Part shown: piece by piece, positions 1 to 13,076 of the stretch
How the letters are laid out: every line of letters begins with the position of its first letter
How positions within the stretch are numbered: position 1 is the stretch's first letter
Source: Corticium candelabrum
Lineage: Eukaryota; Porifera; Homoscleromorpha; Homosclerophorida; Plakinidae
Length of the DNA: 64,000 nt
Reading direction: 5' to 3'
NCBI RefSeq assembly: GCF_963422355.1
Contig: NC_085098.1
Location: 948,621 to 1,012,620 of the forward strand
Translations under genes and position numbers: made by a program
Notes under the pieces: model-generated
The model's input: only the letters and a program-made list of their open reading frames with translations
What the model was told of the DNA's origin: nothing
Databases searched by the model: none

Positions 1-63
1 GCACTTTCACTCCGCTCTTCGAGCATCAGCACTCTTCAGGTCTAATCGTCTATCTGTGGTTTT

Positions 64-305
64 CATACAGTCTCTTTCATCAAACGTGTCTCATCCCGCC
101 TTCCTTCTCATCACTTCACTAGCTGGTGGACATCACAGTCAGTCAAAGTCTGAAGTTTGCCACACCTTCACCCAACTCTTTCAGCATCCAGTGCTCCTCA
201 GATTACTTCGTTATTCTGTGGTGTTCTTCAAGTCCTATTCATCTTACGTGTGTCATCCCATCTTCCTTCTTCTTGTCACTTCTTTGGTGGACAGTGTGGT
301 CAAGC
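64..305. repeat. diverged duplicated segment, two copies about 165 bases apart
   Basis: Bases near 64-150 and 228-305 share an ordered series of short blocks, such as CGTGTCTCATCCC against CGTGTGTCATCCC and TGGTGGACA in both. It looks like an old duplication. No convincing gene is seen in the first 430 bases. Confidence 0.45.
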
Positions 306-433
306 CATTTCATTTTTCGTCTCCAGAACTGTAGTGTAATTGTTTGACATATACATAGATATGTATGTGAAAGCATGTATGTATATATATAACGATTGAT
401 ACCGATGCCCACTCTTACAGAAGAACTGAACAC

Positions 434-608
434 AAATTCAACTGTACATACCAACGCTACCGAGTTGATGATACCGTATTTGCCCATAATAACGCCCTGG
501 GCGTATAGAAAATGTATGTATAAATTCAACTGTACATACCAATGCTACCGTGTTGGTGATACCGTATTCGCCCGTAACAATGCCCTGGCCATATAGAAAA
601 GAAAGTTT
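434..608. repeat. tandem dimer, period about 89 bases
   Basis: Two adjacent copies, about 434-520 and 523-608, both begin AAATTCAACTGTACATACCA. Each also holds a GATACCGTATT block and a GCCCTGG block ending near TATAGAAAA. They differ at scattered positions. The dimer sits just downstream of the pogo-type transposase relic and may belong to its flank. Confidence 0.7.
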
Positions 609-659
609 TTCCTGGGCGTATACTCGGATGGTAGGCGTTATTTTGGTCCTAGACGTATA

Positions 660-1700
660 CATGATCACAAAATGCTGTCGTTTGGCCACGCAGTCATCAT
701 CCAGCTTCCAGAAGTCGTTGTTGTCATCATCCTCATCCACCATCATCCAATACTTGTAATCTGGGAGGCCTCGATATTTACACTATTGTCCTTACTGCAA
801 TCCAGGTTCACAGATATGCCACACTTCTTGACGGAGTGGATAACCATGTCTTTGTCGGAGCACACCTTCTGCCAAGCATTCGCAACCCATTTCATGATGA
901 GGATGCTTCGCTCAGAAGTCAACATCTTGTTCTCCGTGTGCACAGTTTTAGGTTCTCTTGCTGGTGCCCCTCGTGGTCTGCCCAAACTGCATCTTTGAAT
1001 TGTCTATTAAGGCACACTTTGAGTGGTTGTATGTGACTTGTGCAGCAGCTCAATCACATCGTCTGTCTGCTGTGCGCGATGCATATCAGCTACCAAAATC
1101 TTCCAAGTGGACAAAGAAGATAAGTTAGTGAAGATGTTGCCCCATTTGGACTCGATCCACTCTTTCATGACTGCACCAACACTCCATGCATTCACCTGAA
1201 ACATAACACGGACTCATGGATCCCAACCATCCTTCTCCTTCTTTGCAAGGTGTTTGCCTTGGCCCTGGAACACGATCAATGGACAAACGCACGCAACTGA
1301 TACAATCTGCAAACACAGTCAGCTACACTGTACACTGCCTTGTTTCAAGGCCTGATGCTGCACTTGCCCACCACATTTCCTTTGCACCAGTCTCATTGTA
1401 CGTCTTTCCATCATCCAAGACAAAAGGCAACAGGATTTGATCCATGTTTGCCAGATCAGTGGCAGAAAGCATACTACTCTCTCGAACAGAGCTTGAACGA
1501 GAGCTTGTGGTGCTTTTAAGCAACATGGGTCTTCTTCCCGAAGCTCAAGTAGAAACAAACACGAAATCTTCTGAACCAGTGTTCTAAGAATTTGAAGTTC
1601 GACACGTCAGGATACAGTTCTTTTATCAAGACCTTTGCACGAGCTGTCCACCACCACCGCTTCACCCTCTTCCCTCTAACCTAACCTCTGCTCATGTAAC
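660..1700 (-). pseudogene. pogo/Tigger-type DDE transposase relic
   Basis: On the minus strand the three frames together give the signature order of pogo/Tigger/CENP-B-type transposases. First comes a WFRRFR and KTHVA-like stretch near 1590-1520. Then NMDQILLPFVLDDGKTY near 1450-1400, holding the first catalytic Asp. Then SSGLETRQCTV (1350-1320), VMKEWIESKWG (1175-1140), WKILVADMHRAQQTDDV (1110-1050) with the second Asp region, and finally WVANAWQKV with KKCGIS near 880-820. The blocks fall in different frames and are broken by stops, so no intact transposase remains. The N-terminal helix-turn-helix and clear terminal repeats were not found. Family assignment is fairly sure; subfamily is not. 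Confidence 0.72.
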
Positions 1701-2675
1701 TCTTCGTGGAGCCGCTTCTCCATGAGGGAAAAAAGGAATGTCGTCCTCGGCCTTTATATCGGCATCCTGCAGCTTACTTTTAAATGTTCTCCTCTAAACT
1801 CCGCCATTCTCAAATTCTGTTTGGAGAGACTTTGAATTGCCTTGCAGTTGCCAAAATATTCCTGCCATTTGTTTCATACTACATCAAAGCTTTTAGCTTG
1901 AACTAGCGCATGTATGATCTCCTCTTTGCAACAGACAAACCAGAGTTGGCAGCAGTATCAGTCATGAGTCTACCGGTAACCATGCACTTTCACTCAACAT
2001 TGACACCTGCCACTTCCGGGCTTTTTCCAGGGATACAATAGTGTGACGGCCCGCCAGCTATTGATCAGGACCGCCGCGTTATTTGTCAGACGCCCATGCT
2101 GTAGGTCCAGCCACGCTAGGGAGCTGTGCTGTGGTGATGCATGTGCACTAACTATCAAATGATAATTGACAGCGTCATGCAAAGTTACTTGACAGCACAA
2201 CACGTAATTACAGTTCTGTTGACCTTTTACTATCATAGTGCCAAGTAAAGCTGAGAGTGTTCTGTTTACAGTGTGGGAGATCTTTATCCTACCAATTCAA
2301 AGCGTGATAATTGAAATCAAGACTTCATGCTTGTAACACTAAACTAAAAACATTCTCACATAATACAGCTAACTCAGTTCAGTCATGTCTAGGAACGCTT
2401 GGTGCATGGTAGATGGTGTGTCAGTGCTATTGAAGGACTACCTTTGAAACAGTTTGACTTTTGGCATACTTGCGACTTGTGGGCTTGTGCAGCCAATCAT
2501 CAGCTACAAGATGTTGCATTCCTAACAACCTGAAAATCTTTTGAAGCTATGGAATAGGACCACGCTCGTGCAGAATGGCTTGACTAACTCTTTCTAATAT
2601 TCTATGCATGCGTATCCTGGGACGTATACTTGGGCATGGGTGTAATTTCGATACAGGTGTTATTACAAGAAAATA

Positions 2676-2715
<40 letters not shown>

Positions 2716-3855
2716 CAACTTCAATTGACATGACAAGAGAGAGGCTCGCTTCGCTCGCCAATAACCTTGTCACCTAACAAGTAAAGCCTACACCAAAACA
2801 CCTCAGACTGACACCAGATCCAGGTATTGCATTCAGTTCTGTGACTTGCACATCTATTTGTAACCTCTCCTACAAGAATGTGCATTTAGAATAAGAAACA
2901 AGACATCACTGGCCAATGTGTAAATGAATGACATAAATATCAAAAACTTTTGGAGCTTCAAGCTTCACTGCAACATCAGATCAAGGTACAATTTTAGAAA
3001 AGAAAAAAACAACCAATATTCACTCCAATATGCAGCAATAAACACACATGCACCTGTAACCCAATATGCTTTCTTATAACACACAAGATCCAAGACAAAA
3101 TGTAATAAACAATCAAACTTATAGCCAACTGCTAACATATATTACAATGCAAAATACTAGAACGGCTAGATTTAGTGAGACCAGACACAAACATACTAAC
3201 CTCTAGTTAATTAAATTTATGTCACATGCAATTAGTACAGCTGGTAAAGAAGCGATATCAAATTCCTCATAGGAAAGCACACTCCCATTAAATTCACATA
3301 AATAAGATGCGAGCAAACTTCCTAAATGCTACAGCCGAAGAAGACTCATTTATTGCTGACTGTGACAAGACACAGAAAAAAGTTCTACCATGGTGACAAT
3401 TGTCATAATCAATTCCAAAGTACCTCAGCAACAACTGTTTTTTCGCTTGCAGCCACTGCTTAAAATAGAGCAGAAGTTTTTACACTACCGTTCAAGCTTA
3501 TGACACTGGTGTCTTCAAGATCCATGTGTAAGCACAAACACATCTGTCAATGAGAAGACACTGTTGTTTTCCAAATCAAGCTTCAACCACCAAGAACAAA
3601 TTAACGCATATCTTCAAGTTGTTGATTTGTCTAATGCTACCACACAAACAATAAAAGATACTGCAACAACAGTGTTGTACAAAGATTGACTGCTTCAAAA
3701 AAACCTAATTTACTTAGAATACATTTGCATGTTGCAAACTTTACAAGAGACAACATCAGTTAATATCCATTAATCAAACCTCCCCAGTTGAAAACAACAG
3801 ATCAATGCTAGCCAAATGTTCAACTACACTTATACGTAAACTGTATGTCTACATT
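1701..3855. other. non-coding AT-rich stretch
   Basis: No convincing gene was found here on either strand. It contains a TA microsatellite near 2680-2712. I looked on the minus strand for the missing C-terminal exons of eIF2-gamma, such as the part after the G domain, and saw none. This is therefore probably intron of that gene, repeat remnant, or both. Confidence 0.5.
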
Positions 3856-3900
3856 GCTAAAACCAAACGGATAGACACATTAAGAGAATTATAACCCTAC

Positions 3901-6900
3901 CTATTAACCGTGGATCTGAAGTAAAATCACGCAAAGGAACAGGAATCTTCTTCACTATATATTCACAGACAACATCAATATTGTACTTGAGCTGAGCAGA
4001 AATTGGAATAATTGGTGCAAGTTCAGCAACTGTACCTGCAAAAAGACATGGAAAAGCGCTATAAAATATATAGTTAATTACCATACCTTGAACAAATTTA
4101 AGAATCTGTTGATAATTGTCACGCGCCTGCTGAGATTTGACTAAATCAATTTTGTTTTGCAAGATTAAGATGTGCTTTAGTTTCATTATCTCAATTGCTG
4201 CTAAATGTTCAGACGTCTGAGGCTGTGGACAAGACTCATTGCCAGCTAAAGATAACAAACACGTAGCTATACTAACAAAGCCAACCGTAGCTGAGTTGTG
4301 TATGTAACCAATTAAAAGCAGGGCAGCATCCATAACTGCTGCTCCATTTAACATTGTAGCCATGAGAATATCGTGTCCAGGACAGTCCACAAATGACACA
4401 TGCCTAAATAGTACATTTTATTCATACTGTCATATTATTAATTACCGCCAATCTGCTGTCAACCTGAGTAAGCGAAAATTTCCTTTGATACCCTGCACCT
4501 CAGCTGGAAACACATCCGGTGCATTACTTCCACGTGAGCAATAACTGTCTGGACGAATCACTCGATAGTCATCAAATTTATATACCTGCAAATAAATCAT
4601 ATCACACCAATCATTCAAATATAGAGATTTTCAGCTGTCAATGGTGTTAGTATAATATACATAATCTATGGGTAGTTAATTCTTATCCCAAATCAGTAAA
4701 TACCAATATGAATGTTACTCTTCAGAAAAAATAAGTACCCCAGATAACATAATAGTGCCAAAGATGCTAACGTACTTTTGGAAAATGTAAGCTGCATTTT
4801 GTCCAAATGAATGCCTCAGCGTAGTTATTCTATAATTACATTGGTCAAAAGTATAAATAAGATGCAAAAAAAGATGAAGCAACTGTTAATAAAGCTCTTA
4901 AACCTTCAACCCTCAAACCAACAAATCACACCTCAAGACAGCAAAAAGTACCACACAGTTCTCAGACCTAATGATTAATAGTAGCATACTAGCAGATAAT
5001 TGCTGTACTGTCTGAAATGTTGAATACTGCAATGTAAATTAGTTGCAAATTCACTTGAAATGCTTGCCCTATCATTGTCCTACCCCCAGTGGCCAGTTTT
5101 TACATTTAGAGAATCTATAAGAGACAGATAATGCGTGATACCAAAACAGCTCAAGTCACTTATACAGTACCATGTACACAGAGACCAGATTTACACTATT
5201 CAGGCTGACCTAAGGCCTGTCCACACTTGCAACTGGATCGCGATAAATCCAATCCACATTGCCAGGCGGTTTCGATCGCAATCGGTTGAATCCAATTAGA
5301 AATAATGGGCGTTACCTCCACGTTCGCTACGCATGTAGTCGGAACATCTAGCACTCCTCACTCGTCTTTGTTCTCCCTCACCTTACGTCGCTGTGTCAAT
5401 GCTTTCCACAAGCAAAGAAGCCGCACATACACATCGGTCATTAGTCACATGATATCGAAAATGAGGCAGAGGTAGCGTTTTCAAAATGCAGTGTGGACGC
5501 TCACTATCCCAATCGGATCGCGCGCGATCCAATCTGGTCTAGTGTGGACGAGGCTCTAAGCAGATACATGATCTTAGGCCATTTAAACAGATTTCTTTCA
5601 TTCCAAGTCAGTCATAAAACTGTAATTTAAAAAGATCAGGCTAGATCAACCTAAAACAGACAGTATGCTCTTACAGCACGAGGTTTAGCAGACTACCCCT
5701 ATACCTAAAAAAGTTCTATGGGCATGCACTTTCAAATAAAGAAACAACTTGTTATCATAGCCCATGTTACATACTGTAGCAGGATCAAATGGTACACCCA
5801 CTAACACATCTACTACATCAAACACCTAACTGCTACCACTCATGTACCAATTCATCTACTAGGGGTTTTCTAACAATGCACTTATAGTCACTGCTTAGGT
5901 GTACTTCTTAGCAGAGCTCTTCATAGATGTCTTGTTCACCTTTTGTCATGCCTGTATTGATGACTTCTTCTCAAGTATTTTTCTACCACATATCACCGTT
6001 TACTTTAAAGTGTTGCTACAGATCCTCAAACTATTCTAGAAAATTCTACGGCTTGGCAAATGACATGGTACAGAATGTACATGTAAAACGTGCTGAGGTC
6101 TGGGTGTCCAAGATCATCTCATTTCTATGAATGCAGAATGTCTTGGTTACCAGTTCTGGTAATCCTCATAGAGACATGCCCTTCTATGTTGGGTAATATG
6201 CAGGACTAGTGCACTATAGTTGTAAAAATACTATAAGACTTCATTACTTACTGAGACACACCCACTATCTGCAGCCACAACCACTACAATTTTTGGCAAA
6301 AGCAAATAATCAACATAAAGAGAATACACACTACGTAAAGTCCAACAGTCAGTTTCACAGTGGTGAGCCAACTTCCTATGAACTATGTATTACATATGCC
6401 AGAAACATCAAACTTTTGTGAATTTGTCTTGATCTCCCAACCCTAGTTGGTACTACAATGCGCACAGCATAAACATCTGCGTGCACTGCACATTAGCAAC
6501 TCAACGGGGCATGTAATTCAAATTCAGTAAACTTCACCAAGCAGAAAGAGTGTGACACCTGTTCAAATGTATCTACGATAAGACCACGTCAAATGGCATA
6601 GAATAAATCATTTTTTAAAAAGTTCAAACATCTCACTCTATAATTTCTTTAAATAATCTAGGCTCAAATTGTCTCCAATTTGATGCAACATAACTTACAA
6701 CGCTCTTCGCAAACTTGCAATTTGAGGCTCCACTTTGTCTAATAGTGCTCTGAGGCCCCTACGAGGCACATTTCTCCACTTCATAATTACTACACCATTC
6801 AACAAAACCCATTGCCATTTGATTAAAAGCATCCTAATATAACCTGCAATACAGTAAACAGATTGAATTGCTGGGGATATAACGTTGTTTCCCCAAGACG

Positions 6901-9564
6901 ACGCTGAAGGTCAGTCTCAAGTGATGGACTTTGCTGACAGTGCTACGAAAGAGCCGCTACCCAAATGACTAGCAGCTGCTCGAGTACATCTAAGCACTGT
7001 CAATGGCTGGCAAGCAAACATCTTTTCCTTAGATTGAATTGGAAAAAAAGGGTGGCATAGTTGCAAAGGCTTCCTGCAAGTACTGCAGACAACAACCAGA
7101 TCTCATCCGGTCACGTCGAAGGCAAATGGTATTAATAAAATTAAATAGTTTCGTAGAAGCAACATTGCCACCGTGTCAAAGGAAAAAAAGGCGCACAAAG
7201 GCAAAGGCCAGCGTCCACTTAAAGATTCGTTTTAAAACCAAGGCTTGAAGTCTCAGATAGCCAACATACTCTTCAATAAAGTCACATATCATTATCTCAG
7301 AGCTACTAGATTTAGATTAATATGATTCTGATCAGGTTAACTGGACATGAAATGCAGGTCATCATTAGATTGAAAAGATGACTCAATAGTCATCAAGTGT
7401 TTAGTTACTAATGGATTTCTAATCTGAACAAGTTGTTGTTCTTCATCTAGGACATTTTCAGGCAAAGGACTTAGGTGAGTAAATTCAAGAGAGAGTAGGT
7501 GATCTAGACATTTGACACCTTCTCTCTATCTTGTCTGAATGCTTATGTCCATCTACACATACTGTACACCTTTATTACTATATAGATGGAGTTAACACTT
7601 AAACCCCAGTTCACATAGCCATCTCATAAATGTCGACAAGCTCATCCTCTTTGGAGAAGCTAATGAGTTAGATAAGAGCCAAATTTACGTACTGACAAAG
7701 TCCTTGCACTCATATTCAATTTGCCCTCGACTTTTGAGTTCTCTCTAGCTCATTTCAGTGCCTTTTGCTTCCATTCTTTGTTGCAAGAGATTGTTGTGCA
7801 TTCATACTTTCCCCAAAGCTCACTTCTCATCTCTTAAAATAACCTTTGCAACAGTGCTGCCTGATCCATTGCATGTGATTATCTTCTCTCCAAATTTCAC
7901 AAAGCAGCAACAAGACCATTGTTAGGTCTTCATGAAGCCAATAACCTTACCCAATTACCGACGCAATCCACAAGGTTTCGTCCATTATTGCTTCTTTCGT
8001 CACATGTTCTACACTGAGACTTGGGAGTTGCAATTGGCTCTTCATATGACATATGCAAAAGGAAACACTCTTCTTGGGTAGAGTCTATTTAGTTCTCTTC
8101 TTAATCATTACACCGGCCTTGCTCAACAGTTTTTGCACATTTACTCCAATGAATAAAAGCCATATCGCACAACAGTCAACACTAGATTAAGCAGCAACAA
8201 TAGCAATAAACTGTTCATTGTGGGCCGGCCAATTAACAAAAGAGTACGCCCTCTTTAACAGTTAATCACATATAGTCTTTCTAAATCTATTGCCACTTGC
8301 TGTGTTGCTACTCTGCTCAATGCAACTCTTGTAGAGCCTGTCTTACTAATTCCAATACAGCATGACAAAAATTTACTTATCAATTTTGCCACGATCTTTC
8401 CCACTATCTGTTGTTCATAGAACACCATTCCTTTTTGTAGAAGTTATTTTACATCAAAATTTTGTAGGTTAAATGTATTCGTAGGTGAGGCAACCCTAAA
8501 TACGACAAGACATTTTGATTCTTCAAATGACGTTAGAATAGAACAGTGTAAACGAAACATCCAATCTCAGCTTTCAAGATGTTCAACAGTTACCTACTAT
8601 AGAGTTGTTGGTTGAAAAGTTATGGCCCCTTATTTCCTGGATGCTGCAACTAAGATGCGTATACTATCATTGGAATCTCATTCCTTTTTCTTTTCATTGT
8701 CCTTCTCCTCCTTTCCTTGGTTCGTTCTCTTCTGTTTAATATACGGTGAATAGTACTTATCATTCTCAGTCTGAACCTCCATAAGTCTAGTAATTGCATT
8801 GAGTAAGTCATCATCTCACTTGCTTCCTTTATGCCTTGGTTTTCTCTTCAGCATCGGTTTGCTGTGAAGATGTCAGGATAATTACAAGTATGATAAAGAA
8901 TCTAAATTTTCTTGATCAGTCACTGTAAAAGAGCACCTACAAATAAAAAATTCTGTTTCATATATGTCCTCAACTGAATGAATCATCACCTAATAAATCA
9001 GCTAAAATGTCTACCACAAAAACAACAAAAAGTTTACAAACAGTTGCCAAAGACGATATTCATGTCTCGAAAAAGTTCCGTGCTCGACGACTCTCCTGAC
9101 AATTTGTTGTCATCTTTCATCTTTTTAATAATCTATTCTCAGCCTTTTTAGTCTTCGCTTGACATTCATCTTGCACTGTTCTAGTGTGCACCAATGCCCT
9201 CATTAGCCATGAAATATTCTTGAAACTAAGTCTTTTGTGTCAACACCCTTCTAGCTTGTCTTTGTCTTCTCCCCCTGCCAATGTGTCCAAGTGAAATCTT
9301 CTAAGCACGATACATGATTGCTAATTTCAACCTTAGTCTAACTTTGTGACCGTAAAAGCCCTCACAAAATAGTCACATCAAAGTGCCAAGAAGTCAATAC
9401 TGAAGCAAAAGAATTTAGACTACCAGATTATGAGATACATTGCAAATAACCAATACAGCTGTGTCATTCGCAATATAGAAAAGTCTAAAAACTTGACATG
9501 ACTGATATTAGTTTAGTAACTCAAAATGCGCTGAAACGTGTGACGTTCACGGTTTTGCCTATGA

Positions 9565-9634
<70 letters not shown>

Positions 9635-12270
9635 TCTTGTTTCTGTTACTTTTTATACAATCCCTACATCCATTTCTTTTTCCAGAGAAAATGTTTTTAA
9701 AAAATTCTATTAACCAGAGCAATTTGAATTTTATTTAGTAGCAGTAAGGTAGTGTGATTGAAAGAGACTTGGTTTTTCTATAATGGTCGGAGTGACTGCA
9801 CATGAGCAAAGGGTATACATCAAAATTGAAACACTGCGTGGTAAGAAGCAGAAGACATCCACATTGCATTTGACAGAAGTCTGCCGAGATCAAGTGCTAG
9901 CAGCCAGGACAGTGAGGAAATGGGTAGCAAGATTTGGTAAAGGGAGAGAATCCATCAAGACAATGAACAATCAGGCCATCCTCAGACATCGACAAGGAAA
10001 AGAAATGTTCAGGCTGTTGATGAGCTAATGCAGCAAGATTGGCTCTTTACTTGCAAAGAGGTAGCAAAAAAGGTGGGAATTTCACCTGCATCCGCATATC
10101 AAATTCTTTTGTCGCATCTTGGCTACAGAAGGATTGCTGCCAAGTGGGTGCCACACATGCTGATACGACCAGAAGCAAATGCAAGTAAATCTTGCTCATC
10201 AGCTGTTAGATTGGGTATGGTAGGAAGGTGATTCGTTTCTCAAACAAATCATAGCTATAGACGAGACTTTGTTGAGTGTATGAACCTGAGTTGAAGCGGT
10301 AGTCTTCAGAATGACGCCATCCAGGATCTTCTAGTTCCAAAAAATTCAAGCAAGCGGTAAGCAGATTGTAGATGATGGCAATCGTTGCCTATGATTGGAC
10401 TGATTCACCATAATGTTCCAGCACATCAGGGAGTAAACAATTACTACAAGAGTTTTTATGGACAAACTGCGACCAACTTGGCATAAGAACGACCACAACT
10501 TCTGCAGATACACCAACACACAATGCCAGTTGCCATGCTGCCAACGTTGTTACCGAACTCTTAGCCTTATATGAGTGGGATGTTCTTTCTCATCCCCGAA
10601 CTCACCTACCACGAGTCCTTCAGACTTTAATTTGTTTCCAAAAATCAAAAGCCATTGCATGGAAGATTTGAAGACTTGCTCAAGATTAATGCATGCAGGG
10701 CCGATGTAATTGAAGATATTTTAAAAACGGTCTTGCTTGTGGCATATTTAGCCTTCCTAAGTGATGGCAGTCAGTTGTAGATGTGAAGGGAGATAATGTA
10801 GTTAGATTGCAAATGGAATAAGTGGCATGCCACAAACTTTGGAAATGGTTCTCGTACCGTACACTGACCCCGAGTTAGGTGTCAGCATCAAGCGGTGCGA
10901 TTCAGATTGACAGCAAAGCAAAGTACATGCTATTGGAATAGTCTCTCACACGATGGCATTTACACTCTTGATCCATGCAATCATTATCTATATATATAAA
11001 GGAGAGTTGTCTGTGTGTCTGTGTGTGTATTCGTATGTAGGAGAGAATTTCCAAGACGTGAGTCTGATCACCAACGAATTTGGCTCGCACAAGATAAATC
11101 CATGCAGGTCGAAAGTGAGATTGTCGTCATTTTCCGGGCTTATCTCGAGACTACACAATTTCCTGCCGATCAAACCCACCTCCACACAAATATCTCTGAA
11201 ACGGCAAATCAAAAATCTCCACCGAATTTAAACTGCCCGTTCCTGACCTCGGATGGTATGCGCAAAGCGTGTCTTTTACTGCAAGCAATGTTGATAAAAG
11301 CAAGGTATCTTTTAGTATATCCAGGTTCTTGAAAAATACGCCTCTGCGTTTGCCACTTTATGCGCTCCAAATATCTGCCCCATTCGATACACCTGTTCCC
11401 TGTAACGGCAACAAAGTCTTCGAAGCGACAACACATGACTGTCAAACTAGGCCTTTGTTCATGTAGGACCTGCATACAATTACGTTTTGACCACTGGCGT
11501 CATACATCACATTCCATCGACATCACGGCACCTGCTGCGAGCAAGAAGAAACTCGCTAGAAATTTTGAAAACAGCATCAATAATGGGGTAACGTTTTCTC
11601 GATGTCTCAGAAACTGTACAGTGCATAGAACTATGCACGAGTGAGTTTCTTGTGGAATCTAGAGTAAAAGTGCATCATTGGGAACATGCACTAAACTCCA
11701 CTTTAATTAACAGATTGTGATCTGTGACGTCGTTATGCTGAACAAATCCGCATCCACTTGCATGCGAATTTTTCTGGAATAGTCCATCGAATCTCTACCG
11801 AATTTAACACCAAATTTACTCTGCCCATTCCTGACATTGGAATGTATGCACGGAGTGTCGTTTATTGTCGGGACGTCAAAAAAGGCAAGATAGTTTTGCA
11901 TATACATGTATCTGGGTCTTTAAATTTTACTTTGTCTTCAATGAGATATTAATTAACTAACAATTAATAATGCAATCAGCCCGGGCAAAAAACAGGATCT
12001 GTAATGGCATATATTCTACTTTGAGATAATCGATCTCAGAACGGGATATCATTGAATGGAATATACCTCTGAAAGAACTCTTCATGAGAAGTCTGTCCGG
12101 TTGCTAATTCTTCAGAATGAAGTCAAAATGTATGTGAACGAGATATACTTAATAACAAATTGTTAGAACAGATTACTCATGTAACAATATAAATTAATTA
12201 ACTTTATGAGAATTGTGTCCGCAAGTGCTAATTCTGTGAATATATATATATATATATACGCACGCATGCA

Positions 12271-12317
<47 letters not shown>

Positions 12318-13076
12318 CATTAATGCATACAACGATAAATTTACTAACAACTAATAATCTAATCTGCCCGTGAGGAGAACCAGCCAGTGAATTTGTCTAG
12401 TATGTTAGTAAATATAGATATATGCCCAAATTGCTACCCTAAACGTTTTAGATAGTTAAACAATACAGAAGTTAATGTACAGTACCTTTGCATTGGCGTA
12501 TCCTAGCTTTATAGTAATGTTCCTCTCCATCTCATTTCTGAATCTTACAGTCTATGGTATTAAAAATGACTCTCGGTCACCATGTCTAAATCGAAACAAT
12601 TTATCACTTACATGTACTCCAGAAATTGCCTTTACAACAGTAGATTTTCCATGAGCTACATGGCCTATTGTTCCTACATTGCAATAAATAATTTGCATAA
12701 ATAAAAACTATTGTCTAATTGCTACTGACTCTATTTACTCAATAAATTACAAATTACATTACAGGTCCAATAACAATGCACAAAATTCACACCATAAGCG
12801 TTAATTATTTAGCAGGTAGTGCAATGTTGCAGCCACACAGCCTGTGTGCATAAATGTGGTACAAGTTACTGTATATCTTAAGTTTGCAGGAGAAAAAGCC
12901 ATGCTTACCAATGTTGATAGTAGCCTGTCTCCCTATCACTTCTGGTGATAGCGGAGTAAGCTTGGCGGGGTCCTAACAAAGACACAAAATGAAAGAATGC
13001 TAGGAAACGCAATGCTCAACTCGCTTACGAGAGTGTCCAAGTCCTGTCTAGGCAGGTGAGATCCTATTTCCGCCAT
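3901..13076 (-). CDS. EIF2S3: eukaryotic translation initiation factor 2 subunit gamma (eIF2-gamma), N-terminal half, 8 exons in window
   Basis: This is the GTP-binding core subunit of eIF2, which carries initiator Met-tRNA to the 40S ribosome in the cytoplasm. Minus-strand exons with GT-AG borders and continuous frame are 13076-13029, 12972-12909, 12673-12612, 12551-12486, 4585-4464, 4403-4309, 4245-4087 and 4035-3901. They encode about 250 residues of a family usually near 470. The start is the ATG at 13076, giving [17 protein letters not shown]-domain motifs are visible: GHVAHGKST (P-loop, residues about 41-49), then DCPGHD, NKIDLV and SAQLKYN. Exon 8 ends at an intact donor just after PRLI, so the EF-Tu-like domains 2 and 3 must lie on exons beyond position 1, or be lost. 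Intron 4 is 7.9 kb and full of mobile elements, while the intron at 4308-4246 is only 63 bases and keeps the frame open. The gene starts divergently from UQCC1. Identity is very secure. Confidence 0.93.
4587..9560. other. first part of the large eIF2-gamma intron
   Basis: This AT-rich stretch lies between exons 5 and 4 of the minus-strand eIF2-gamma gene. Apart from the MITE-like element at 5211-5560, I see only short open frames with no family resemblance. The lysine/arginine-rich frame at 7039-7248 has no recognisable domain. No RNA gene was recognised. Confidence 0.5.
5211..5560. mobile_element. MITE-like element with GTCCACACT terminal inverted repeats
   Basis: The left end reads GGCCTGTCCACACTTGCAAC. 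The right end, reverse-complemented, reads GAGCCTCGTCCACACTAGAC. GGATCGCG blocks follow in both arms. Flanks are TAA on both sides, or CTAAG counted more broadly, which would fit a target-site duplication. The roughly 340-base interior has no coding potential. It is non-autonomous, and PIF/Harbinger or hAT ancestry is inferred. It lies in the eIF2-gamma intron. Confidence 0.65.
9567..9632. repeat. TA microsatellite
   Basis: A run of about 33 TA units inside the eIF2-gamma intron, just before the mariner relic. The open frames that run through it (YIYIYI) are artefacts. Confidence 0.95.
9781..10840 (+). pseudogene. mariner/Tc1-type transposase relic
   Basis: Consecutive plus-strand frames match a mariner transposase in order. 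A first helix-turn-helix stretch contains [16 protein letters not shown] (9783-10028). A second contains ARKV-type [16 protein letters not shown] and [15 protein letters not shown] (10028-10170). Near 10245-10270 is [14 protein letters not shown], which would carry the first catalytic Asp. Near 10400 is HHNVPAH, where families normally have an Asp at the second or third position. Stops and frameshifts interrupt the reading, and the third catalytic region is not clear. Terminal inverted repeats were not identified. It lies antisense within intron 4 of eIF2-gamma and is surely inactive. Confidence 0.75.
10985..12399 (+). mobile_element. Helitron-like non-autonomous repeat, family A, copy 1
   Basis: The left end reads TCTATATATATAAAGGAGAG followed by a GTCTGT-rich tract. 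The body has the same ordered blocks as the copies at 28.5 and 37 kb: TTTGGCTCGCAC near 11082, TGTCGTTTATTG near 11860, AACGGGATATCATTGAATGG near 12040. The right end near 12365-12399 is a decayed GCCCGTG..GAGAAC hairpin followed by CTAG. A TC start and a hairpin shortly before CTAG resemble Helitron ends, but no Rep/helicase protein is encoded. Open frames inside (for example 10953-11332) are not convincing genes. Confidence 0.55.
12239..12315. repeat. TA then CA microsatellite
   Basis: A short TA run (12239-12258) is followed by CGCACGCATGCACGCG and about 20 CA units (12276-12315), inside the right part of the family A repeat. Confidence 0.9.

Noticed and set aside
434..608. CRISPR-like array
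   Set aside because: Only two units and no spacers, in a eukaryotic genome; a plain tandem duplication.
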